Assembly: GCA_964579305.1 (NCBI GenBank)
Contig: CAZOGY010000017.1
Span: 1 to 40,029, forward strand
Direction of reading: 5' to 3'
From: JBCBWG01 sp964579305
GTDB taxonomy: Bacteria; Pseudomonadota; Alphaproteobacteria; Rhizobiales; Hyphomicrobiaceae
Length of the DNA: 40,029 nt
The notes beneath the pieces were generated by a model. It was not told the origin of the DNA. It made no database searches and saw only the letters and a list, made by a program, of their open reading frames with translations. Both the position numbers and the translations under genes were made by a program. Shown here piece after piece: positions 24,465 through 30,980 of the stretch (its first letter is position 1; each line of letters starts with the position of its first letter).

Positions 24465-25702
24465 GCCCCAACGAACTCGAATTGAAATCGGCATCCGGCG
24501 ATGTCGTGTCCGCCGTTGATGACCTTGTCCGCGCATTCGAAGCGTTCAAGGAAACCAACGACCAGCGGCTCGACGAAATCGAGCGTCGCCAGTCGGCCGA
24601 TGTCGTGACCGAAGAAAAGCTGGCACGTATCGACCGCGCACTCGACCAGCAGCAACGCCGCGTCGATGGCCTCGCCCACAAAGCCGCGCGGCCGCAACTT
24701 GCTGGCGCCAGCACGGCCTCATCGCGTGACGGGTTGCAGCGCAAGGCTGCCTTCGAAGCCTACATGCGCTCTGGCGAAACGCAGGCACTGCGCGACCTCG
24801 AAGCCAAGGCATTGTCGGTTTCGACCGATGCAGACGGCGGCTATCTCGTGCCGCACGAAACCGAAACCGTGATCAACGGGTCGCTGCGCGATGTTTCGCC
24901 GATCCGCGCGATCGCAGGCATTCGCCAGGTGTCGGGATCGGTGTTCAAAAAGCCGTTCGCAACGACCGGCTTTGAGACCGGCTGGGTCGGTGAGACGGCA
25001 GCGCGTACCGAGACAACGACGCCAACGCTGTCGGAGCTGTCGTTTCCAACGATGGAACTGTACGCCATGCCAGCGGCGACGCAGGCGCTGCTCGATGACA
25101 GCGCTGTCGATGTCGATGCCTGGATCGCCGAAGAGGTCCGCACCGCATTCGCCGAACAGGAAGGCACAGCCTTCGTGAACGGCGACGGCGTGAACAAGCC
25201 GCGCGGCTTCATGACCTACACCACGGTCGACAACGCCAGTTGGTCATGGGGCAACATCGGCACGATCAGCTCGGGCGCGGCTGGCGCGTTCCCCTCAAGC
25301 GATCCGGCCGGTGTTCTGATCGATCTGATCTACACGCTCAAAGCCGCCTACCGCGCCAACGCATCGTTTGTCATGAAGCGCACGACGCAGGCCGCGGTCC
25401 GCAAACTCAAGGACGGTGACGGCAACTACATCTGGCAGCCGGCAACGATGCCGGGCCAGGCGCCCACGCTGATGGGTTTTGCCGTCACCGAAGCTGAAGA
25501 CATGCCGGATATCGCGGCGGGCGCAAATGCGATTGCGTTCGGCGATTTCCGCCGCGGCTATCTGATCGTTGACCGCGTCGGCATCCGCATCCTGCGCGAC
25601 CCGTTCTCATCGAAACCCTACGTGCTGTTCTACACGACCAAGCGCGTTGGCGGCGGCGTCCAGGATTTCGACGCGATCAAGCTTCTCAGCTTCGCGGTCT
25701 AA
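24458..25702 (+). CDS. GTA gp5 major capsid protein (HK97 fold)
   Basis: This 414-aa HK97-family capsid protein begins with a delta/scaffold region of about 100 residues (coiled-coil-like, VDDLVRAFEAFKETNDQRLD), presumably removed by the gp4 protease. The mature shell domain starts near ALSVSTDADGGYLVPHETE. Other family hallmarks are FVNGDGVNKPRGF and GDFRRGYLIVDRVGIRILRDPF. The GTG at 24458 overlaps the g4 stop and has GAGG seven bases upstream. A strong intrinsic terminator starts 23 bp after the stop, which should set capsid output apart from that of downstream genes. Confidence 0.95.
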   Translation: MVSPNELELKSASGDVVSAVDDLVRAFEAFKETNDQRLDEIERRQSADVVTEEKLARIDRALDQQQRRVDGLAHKAARPQLAGASTASSRDGLQRKAAFEAYMRSGETQALRDLEAKALSVSTDADGGYLVPHETETVINGSLRDVSPIRAIAGIRQVSGSVFKKPFATTGFETGWVGETAARTETTTPTLSELSFPTMELYAMPAATQALLDDSAVDVDAWIAEEVRTAFAEQEGTAFVNGDGVNKPRGFMTYTTVDNASWSWGNIGTISSGAAGAFPSSDPAGVLIDLIYTLKAAYRANASFVMKRTTQAAVRKLKDGDGNYIWQPATMPGQAPTLMGFAVTEAEDMPDIAAGANAIAFGDFRRGYLIVDRVGIRILRDPFSSKPYVLFYTTKRVGGGVQDFDAIKLLSFAV

Positions 25703-25725
25703 TCAGCATCTCACGCACTGAATCT

Positions 25726-25759
25726 GAAACCGGGTACCGCGCGTGCCCGGTTTCTTTTT
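25726..25759 (+). terminator. Intrinsic terminator inside the GTA cluster, after the capsid gene
   Basis: GAAACCGGG (25726-25734) and CCCGGTTTC (25746-25754) form a perfect 9-bp stem with an 11-nt loop, followed by TTTTT (25755-25759). It lies between capsid and g6, with the g6 ribosome binding site 10 bp beyond. It is the best intrinsic terminator I see in the window. Partial read-through would lower expression of the tail genes relative to head genes and stabilise the capsid mRNA 3' end. Confidence 0.85.
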
Positions 25760-25786
25760 GCGCGCTCAAAAACCCGGGAGACATCG

Positions 25787-26347
25787 ATGGCCCTGACCCA
25801 GACGGCGGCACCTGCCGTCGAGCCGCTGACACTTGCCGAAGTCAAGGCAGCGCTGCGGATTGATCACGACGCCGAAGATGCGTTCCTGACGAGCCTGATC
25901 GTAACTTCGCGCCTGCATGTTGAAACGGCGCTCGACCTCGCGTTGATAACGCAGTCGTGGACGCTCTCAGTCACGCCGCCAGCCGACGGCCGCGTTGCAT
26001 TGCCGGTCTGGCCGGTCCGCGAAATCAACGCCGTTCGCTGGCAGTTCGCGAACGAGGCGCAGCCCTCCGTGCCGGTCTCGGCCTGGACACGCGAAACAAA
26101 GCAGCGACCCGTCGTGGTTTGCCTAGAAACCGCACCGCCGTCATCAGACGCGCACGTGGAAATCGACTTCGAAGCCGGCTTCGGCGCCGCGCCAGGCGAC
26201 GTGCCTGAACCAATCCGCCACACACTCAAACTGCTGGTCGCGCACTGGTATGAGAACCGCGAGCCGGCAGCTATCGGTTCATCGGCAGCGCGCATCCCAG
26301 ATACGGTGTCGGCACTGCTTGCGCCCTACCGACAGGTGCAATTGTGA
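25787..26347 (+). CDS. GTA gp6 head-tail connector (phage gp6/phiE125 gp8-like)
   Basis: This 186-aa head-tail connection protein has an N-terminal PLTLAEVKAALRIDHDAEDAFLTSLIVTSRLHVE, the typical start of the gp6/gp8-like connector family (Lae.K..Lri.....D..l..li.aA). Its C-terminal part has PIRHTLKLLVAHWYENREPA, also typical. GGGAG lies six bases before the ATG. It is expected to form the adaptor ring beneath the portal. It is the first gene after the intra-cluster terminator and overlaps g7 by a GTGA junction. Confidence 0.9.
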   Translation: MALTQTAAPAVEPLTLAEVKAALRIDHDAEDAFLTSLIVTSRLHVETALDLALITQSWTLSVTPPADGRVALPVWPVREINAVRWQFANEAQPSVPVSAWTRETKQRPVVVCLETAPPSSDAHVEIDFEAGFGAAPGDVPEPIRHTLKLLVAHWYENREPAAIGSSAARIPDTVSALLAPYRQVQL

Positions 26348-26673
26348 AGGCGCCGGCGCTCGGTGCGCTGCGCCACCGCGTTACGATTGAGGCACCCGCC
26401 CTGCTGACCGATGCCGGCGGCGGGGCAAGTGAAACCTGGATGCCGATCGCTGAGGTCTTCGCTGAGATCGTTCCCGCATCCGGCCGCGAGGTCGTCACGG
26501 CCGATCGCATCAGCGCCGAAGCCAGTCACCGCATCACACTGCGCTTTCGCGCAGACGTCGGCCCGACCGCGCGCATCCGGTTTGGCACACGGGCCTTCGA
26601 CATCCTGTCAGTGCGAAATTTGAACGAACGCAACCGCTGGCTGGTGTGCGACTGCAAGGAGGAGACCGCATGA
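26344..26673 (+). CDS. GTA gp7 head closure (head-tail adaptor) protein
   Basis: This 109-aa protein has the features of the phage head-tail joining family: LRHRVTIEAPALLTDAGGGASETW at the N-terminus, FAEIVPASGREVVTADRISAEASHRITLRFR in the middle, and a C-terminal RAFDILSVRNLNERNRWLVCDCKEE. It should form the stopper ring between connector and tail. The start is GTG overlapping the g6 stop; the stop overlaps the ATG of the next small gene. Confidence 0.9.
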   Translation: MKAPALGALRHRVTIEAPALLTDAGGGASETWMPIAEVFAEIVPASGREVVTADRISAEASHRITLRFRADVGPTARIRFGTRAFDILSVRNLNERNRWLVCDCKEETA

Positions 26674-26846
26674 AACTTCAGCTTCGCATCCACGACGAAT
26701 TGGCCCGCTGGGCTGGCCGCTCCGCAGCCCGTGTGGTGGCACGCTTCGCCATACGCGCCCAGGCACGCCGCGCTGCGAAACGCCGGCTGAGCATGACCCC
26801 TCCGCTTGAGGCAGGTCGTCAGACACCGCGGAGGCCGCCGCAATGA
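26670..26846 (+). CDS. Small Arg-rich protein between GTA g7 and g8
   Basis: This 58-aa basic protein (MKLQLRIHDELARWAGRSAARV...) has a helical N-terminal half and a Pro/Arg-rich tail. AAGGAGG lies six bases before the ATG, among the strongest ribosome binding sites in the window, and the gene is coupled at both ends by ATGA overlaps with g7 and g8. This makes translation very likely. It has no counterpart in the RcGTA gene list as I know it (g1-3, 3.5, 4-10, 10.1, 11-15). Its function is unknown; a head-tail joining or DNA-contacting role is only a guess from position and charge. Confidence 0.7.
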   Translation: MKLQLRIHDELARWAGRSAARVVARFAIRAQARRAAKRRLSMTPPLEAGRQTPRRPPQ

Positions 26847-27253
26847 CAACTGCGACCTGGGCACTGCAAACAGCAATCTACGCAAGGCTCATCGCGGATC
26901 CGGACCTCACCAGCGTCCTGGGTGGCCAAAAGGTTTTCGATCATGTCCCGCGCGGCACGCAACCGCCATACGTGACGTTCGGCATCACCACTGAGCGCGA
27001 CTGGTCAACCGGCACGGAAACGGGAAGCGAGCATGAGATCTCACTTCTGGTTTGGTCGCAAAACCGGGGTCGGCGAGAATTGCAGGCGGTCACTGATACG
27101 CTGCGCGACGCACTCCATGATGCGGCACTGAGCTTGACCGGACATCGCTTGATCAATCTGCGTCACGCATTTTCCGAACTGCGTCGCGAACCCGACGGTG
27201 AGACCTGGCGCGGCCTGATCCGCCTGCGCGCCGTCACAGAGCCGCTGACCTGA
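26843..27253 (+). CDS. GTA gp8 tail terminator (DUF3168)
   Basis: This 136-aa DUF3168-family protein (TWALQTAIYARLIADPDLTS and VFDHVPRGTQPPYVTFGITT, then EISLLVWSQNRGRRELQAVTDTLRDAL) fits the tail-completion protein that caps the tail tube below the head. The ATG overlaps the stop of the preceding small gene. The length is normal for the family. It precedes the tail tube gene, as in RcGTA. Confidence 0.92.
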   Translation: MTTATWALQTAIYARLIADPDLTSVLGGQKVFDHVPRGTQPPYVTFGITTERDWSTGTETGSEHEISLLVWSQNRGRRELQAVTDTLRDALHDAALSLTGHRLINLRHAFSELRREPDGETWRGLIRLRAVTEPLT

Positions 27254-27299
27254 CCGGTCGCTTGTTCGCCAACGAAGCTGGATAAACGGAGCCCACCGC

Positions 27300-27707
27300 A
27301 TGGCCGCGCAAAAAGGCAAAGACCTCCTCTTAAAGATCGACGACGGCGGTACGTTCACGACCGTCGCTGGTCTGCGCACGCGAACGATCGCATTCAATGC
27401 CGAGACCGTCGATATCACCAACCAGGACTCGATTGGCCAATGGCGCGAATTGCTCTCCGGTGCCGGGATCAAGTCGGCGCGGATCTCAGGTGCCGGGATC
27501 TTCAAGGATGCAGCGAGCGACTTGAAAATCCGCCAGGCGTTTTTCGATGGCGAGATCCCCGCGATGGAAATCACGATCCCGGATTTCGGCGTCCTGACCG
27601 GTGCGTTCCAAATCAGTTCGTTTGAATTGACCGGCCGCCACGATGGCGAAATCGGCTTTGACCTGGCGCTTGAATCCGCCGGCGCAATTGGTTTTGCCGC
27701 GCTGTAA
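27300..27707 (+). CDS. GTA gp9 major tail (tube) protein, TP901-1 type
   Basis: This 135-aa major tail protein begins MAAQKGKDLLLKIDDGGTFT, with TVAGLRTRTIAFNAETVDITNQDS following. That is the hallmark N-terminus of TP901-1-like tube proteins. GRHDGEIGFDLALESAGAI closes the fold. It builds the short tail tube of the particle. The start at 27300 is preceded by GGAG nine bases upstream. It is separated from g8 by 46 bp and from g10 by 45 bp, with no obvious promoter or terminator in either gap. Confidence 0.92.
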   Translation: MAAQKGKDLLLKIDDGGTFTTVAGLRTRTIAFNAETVDITNQDSIGQWRELLSGAGIKSARISGAGIFKDAASDLKIRQAFFDGEIPAMEITIPDFGVLTGAFQISSFELTGRHDGEIGFDLALESAGAIGFAAL

Positions 27708-27752
27708 GCCCGGCCCCACTGACACAGTTTCAGCACAAAAAGAGCAGGCTCA

Positions 27753-28199
27753 ATGGTCAATCGACACCGCGGTGAAATCGAAGCTGTTTTCGACGGCAAA
27801 CCCATGCGTCTTTGCCTGACACTTGGGGCGTTGGCCGAACTGGAGAGCGCTTTTGGCGATGAAGACATGCTCGCATTAGCGGAGCGTTTTTCGGCCGGAC
27901 GCCTGTCGGCCCGGCACGCCATCAAAATCATTGGCGCCGGTTTGCGCGGTGCAGGTGCCGACGTCACCGACGAAGCGATCGCGCACATGCGCGTGCGCGG
28001 CGGCGCGGCCGGATTTGTCGGGATCGTAGCTGAGCTGTTGCGCGCAACGTTTGGTGACGATGCGGCTGGTCCCGACGATGTGCAGAGCGCTGGGCTGCAA
28101 CCAGCAAAACAAGCCCATTGCGGATCAGGCGAGGTGGCGGTCGGCGCGCGTGTCCCTTTCCCTGGGACGACGTCATGCACGTCGGTCTCGGCATGCTGA
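27753..28199 (+). CDS. GTA gp10 tail chaperone-like protein
   Basis: This 148-aa protein belongs to the GTA-gp10 family (MVNRHRGEIEAVFDGKPMRL and LTLGALAELESAFGDEDMLALAERF). The conserved part ends near residue 108 (FVGIVAELLRATFGDD). The last 40 residues are low in similarity to anything I know and run out of frame over the start of g10.1, so the stop is later than expected. Phage proteins in this position act as tail assembly chaperones upstream of the tape measure. The overlap with g10.1 is in the -1 frame. Confidence 0.85.
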   Translation: MVNRHRGEIEAVFDGKPMRLCLTLGALAELESAFGDEDMLALAERFSAGRLSARHAIKIIGAGLRGAGADVTDEAIAHMRVRGGAAGFVGIVAELLRATFGDDAAGPDDVQSAGLQPAKQAHCGSGEVAVGARVPFPGTTSCTSVSAC

Positions 28200-28348
28200 A
28201 GCTGCCGCCGCGCGCGTTCTGGTCGATGACGCCGCGCGAGTTGCACGCCGCCGTGAGCCTCGCCGATCCCGAAAAGCCTTTGTCGCGCTCACGTCTGGCA
28301 CATCTGATGTCGGCGTTTCCAGACCAGACCCAGCCCGCACCCTTTTGA
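28118..28348 (+). CDS. GTA gp10.1 phage tail assembly chaperone
   Basis: This protein of about 76 aa contains FPWDDVMHVGLGMLKLPPRA, then FWSMTPRELHAAV, matching the small tail assembly chaperone family (FPWd..m..gLg.LrlsP..FW.mTprEl) of RcGTA g10.1. The conserved block begins before the first ATG (28175), so translation must start earlier. The only in-frame candidate is TTG at 28118 without a clear ribosome binding site, or entry by frameshift from g10. The frame is open from 28058. It lies directly before the tape measure gene. Confidence 0.78.
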   Translation: MRIRRGGGRRACPFPWDDVMHVGLGMLKLPPRAFWSMTPRELHAAVSLADPEKPLSRSRLAHLMSAFPDQTQPAPF

Positions 28349-28378
28349 CCTGATAATCCCGTGACCGGAGCCCCGCCG

Positions 28379-28975
28379 ATGGATGAGTTCCAACGCGACG
28401 ACGACGATGATGTGCTGAATGTCGAACTCCGCGCAGATACGACTGAGTTCCGCAAACAACTTACTGACGCAGCCAAGTTCGGACGCAGTTTCGCATCGAA
28501 CCTGTCGAGTGCTTTCGCAAGCGTCGTCGTGCGCGGGCGCAGCCTCGGCGACACCTTGCAAAGTCTCGCGCTGCGGTTGTCCCAATTGACCCTGAAAGCC
28601 GCGTTCAAACCGCTTGAGAACGCGTTGTCTTCCACGGTCTCCGGCCTCTTCGGCGGGATCACACCATTTGCGAACGGCGGCGTGGTTCGCCAAGCTTTGC
28701 CCGTTCCCTTCGCCAAAGGCGGCGTGGTCGCAAGCCCCGTCAGTTTCCCACTCGCGCAAGGCCGACTGGGGCTCATGGGTGAACGCGGCGCTGAAGCAAT
28801 CTTGCCGTTGTCACGCGGACCCGACGGCCGCCTTGGTGTGCGTGCCGAGGGCAACGGCGGTGTGACGATTACCTTCAACGTCACGGCGACGGACGCTGCA
28901 AGCTTTCAACGCTCCGAAACGCAGATCGCCGCCATGCTCAATCGCGTCGTCGCCCGCGGCGAGCGCAATCTTTAG
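28379..28975 (+). CDS. GTA gp11 short tail tape measure protein
   Basis: This 198-aa protein has an acidic start (MDEFQRDDDDDVLNVELRAD), a helical segment with FGRSFASNLSSAFASVVVRG, and SLGDTLQSLALRLSQLTLKA. A Gly-rich tail follows with repeated FANGGVV and FAKGGVV motifs and GERGAEAILPLSRG. These are hallmarks of the C-terminal part of phage tape measure proteins. The short length agrees with the short tail of GTAs. ATG 28379 has GGAG eight bases upstream; the GTG at 28361 has none. Confidence 0.87.
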   Translation: MDEFQRDDDDDVLNVELRADTTEFRKQLTDAAKFGRSFASNLSSAFASVVVRGRSLGDTLQSLALRLSQLTLKAAFKPLENALSSTVSGLFGGITPFANGGVVRQALPVPFAKGGVVASPVSFPLAQGRLGLMGERGAEAILPLSRGPDGRLGVRAEGNGGVTITFNVTATDAASFQRSETQIAAMLNRVVARGERNL

Positions 28976-29032
28976 CGCATCTTTCCGAAAGCCGCGTCAG
29001 CGGCAATCGCCGCCGAAACCGCAGAGGCACCC

Positions 29033-29671
29033 ATGAGCTTTCACGACGTGCGCTTCCCAACGGGTATCTCGTTGGGGGCCAGCGGCGGACCGGAGCGGCG
29101 AACCGATGTCGTCGTGCTCGGCTCCGGCCACGAAGAACGCAATAGCCGCTGGCAAGATTCCCGGCGCTCATACAACGCAGGCTATGGCGTGCGCTCGCTG
29201 GACGACCTGCACGCCGTCATTGCGTTTTTCGAAGAACGTCGCGGCCGCTTGCACACCTTCCGCTGGCGCGATCCATTGGACTGGAAATCCTGTCCGCCTG
29301 AAACCGCCCCCCAACCTGTCGACTGCGTGCTTGGAACGGGCAACGGTGCCATTGCCGCGTTTCAGCTCGTCAAAACCTACGGCGGCTCAAACGCACCGTG
29401 GTCGCGCACCATCACCAAACCGGTTGCCGGCTCGGTGCAGATCGCGGTCGACGATGTCGCGGTCACAGCAACTGACGCCTTCAGCGTCGATCTTGGGACC
29501 GGCATCGTCACTTTTGCAGCAGGCCACATCCCCGCGGACGGCGCGGTCGTAACGGCCGGCTTCGAATTCGATGTCCCAGTCCGCTTCGACACCGACAAGC
29601 TTGAGATCGACATCCGTGGCTTTCGCCATGGCGCGATCCCCAACATCCCGATCTTGGAGGTGCGTCAGTGA
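29033..29671 (+). CDS. GTA gp12 distal tail protein (DUF2460)
   Basis: This 212-aa DUF2460/TIGR02217-type protein has SFHDVRFPTGISLGASGGPE, then RRTDVVVLGSGHEERNSRW and YGVRSLDDLHAVIAFFEERR near the N-terminus. Around residue 78 it has TFRWRDPLDWKSCPP, and at the end FDTDKLEIDIRGFRHGAIPN. It is expected to form the distal tail ring linking tube and hub. AGAGG precedes the ATG by five bases. It overlaps g13 by a GTGA junction. Confidence 0.93.
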   Translation: MSFHDVRFPTGISLGASGGPERRTDVVVLGSGHEERNSRWQDSRRSYNAGYGVRSLDDLHAVIAFFEERRGRLHTFRWRDPLDWKSCPPETAPQPVDCVLGTGNGAIAAFQLVKTYGGSNAPWSRTITKPVAGSVQIAVDDVAVTATDAFSVDLGTGIVTFAAGHIPADGAVVTAGFEFDVPVRFDTDKLEIDIRGFRHGAIPNIPILEVRQ

Positions 29672-30528
29672 AAAAACTCGATCCGGCATTGGCCACGCAC
29701 TTGGCATCCGGTGTCACGACGTTGTGTTGGTGCTGGAAACTGACCCGCCGCGACGGCGTCGCACTCGGCTTTACCGATCACGATCGCGACGTCACATTCG
29801 ACGGCACGACCTATGTCGCCTCAAGCGGTTTCAGCGCGTCTGAAGTGCGCGAGAGCGTTGGCCTGAATGTCGACAATCTGGATGTCTCTGGCGCCGTTTC
29901 AGCCGATTGCCTGGCGCCTGAGGATCTCAACGCCGGGCTCTACGACGAAGCCACGATCGCCTTGTTCCGCGTCAATTGGACGGCGCCCGAACAACACGTT
30001 CTGGTGCGGTCTGGAAGTCTTGGTGAGGTCACGCGCAACGATGCTGCGTTCATCGCCGAGATCCGCGGGCTTGCCCACTATCTACAACAGCCGTCCGGGC
30101 GCGTTTACCAATACGCATGCGACGCTGAAATCGGCGATGCGCGCTGCGGTGTCGATCTCTCAACATCGGCCTTCAGCGGTTTGGCCACGCTCAGCGCGGT
30201 CGTATCGGATCGCGCAGTCGCGGTTTCCGGCTTATCGGCCTTCGCTGGGGGATGGTTCGCGCGCGGCCTTGCCACGTTTGAGAGCGGCGCCAACGCCGGC
30301 ATGGCACTTGAGATCAAAGCGCATGTGAAAGTCGGCGATGCTGTACAGCTTGAGTTTTGGAGATCGCCAACCCGCGCCATGGCCATTGGCGATACGTGTT
30401 CCGTGACCGCTGGCTGCGACAAACAGATTGCGACTTGCCGGTCGAAATTCGCCAACGCAGTCAATTACCGCGGCTTTCCAGATATGCCTGGCAACGACGC
30501 CGTCACGCGCATCGTGAGCCGGTCATGA
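29668..30528 (+). CDS. GTA gp13 hub protein (DUF2163 / phage BR0599 family)
   Basis: This 286-aa protein has an N-terminal DUF2163 domain (LCWCWKLTRRDGVALGFTDH, DRDVTFDGTTYVASSGFS) and a C-terminal BR0599 domain. The BR0599 domain has Cys151 and Cys160 and the GDTCSVTAGCDKQIATCRSK segment with Cys244, Cys250 and Cys257, then FANAVNYRGFP. The hub of the RcGTA baseplate is, as I recall, reported to bind an iron-sulfur cluster; the conserved cysteines here would allow the same. The GTG start overlaps the g12 stop, and the stop overlaps the g14 ATG. Confidence 0.92.
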   Translation: MKKLDPALATHLASGVTTLCWCWKLTRRDGVALGFTDHDRDVTFDGTTYVASSGFSASEVRESVGLNVDNLDVSGAVSADCLAPEDLNAGLYDEATIALFRVNWTAPEQHVLVRSGSLGEVTRNDAAFIAEIRGLAHYLQQPSGRVYQYACDAEIGDARCGVDLSTSAFSGLATLSAVVSDRAVAVSGLSAFAGGWFARGLATFESGANAGMALEIKAHVKVGDAVQLEFWRSPTRAMAIGDTCSVTAGCDKQIATCRSKFANAVNYRGFPDMPGNDAVTRIVSRS

Positions 30529-30980
30529 GCAAGTGTCACAACGCAATGCTTGCGCGTCCCGCGATCGTGTCGGCAGCGCGCGGCTGGTGCGGCACGCCCT
30601 ATCACCACCAGGCGAGTATGAAAGGCATCGGCACGGATTGCCTTGGTCTTGTCCGCGGGGTCTGGCGTGAGTGTTTGGGCCACGAACCCGAATTGCCGCC
30701 GCCCTACAGCCGAGACTGGGCTGAAACCAATGGCGGCGAGGTGTTGCTTGCCGCAGCAGCGCGCCACCTGCGCGAAACCGTCATCGCCGCGCGGCGGCCG
30801 GGTGACGTGATCATTTTTCGCCATCGCGCGCACTTGCCGGCCAAACATGCCGGCATTCTGACAAGCTCAGACACGTTCGTTCACGCAGTTGAAAATGTGC
30901 CGGTCGCGGAAGTCGCGCTCAGCGCATGGTGGCTGCGGCGCACTGCAGGTGTTTTCCGTTTTCCCGGAGTTTGCGACTGA
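30525..30980 (+). CDS. GTA gp14 NlpC/P60 family peptidase
   Basis: This 151-aa cysteine peptidase has Cys39 in GIGTDCLGLVRGVW and His108 in LPAKHAGIL as the catalytic pair, and RPGDVIIFRHR between them. It probably cuts recipient peptidoglycan during DNA injection as part of the baseplate. The length is normal. ATG 30525 overlaps the g13 stop, and the stop is shared with the g15 ATG (TGATG). Confidence 0.93.
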   Translation: MSKCHNAMLARPAIVSAARGWCGTPYHHQASMKGIGTDCLGLVRGVWRECLGHEPELPPPYSRDWAETNGGEVLLAAAARHLRETVIAARRPGDVIIFRHRAHLPAKHAGILTSSDTFVHAVENVPVAEVALSAWWLRRTAGVFRFPGVCD

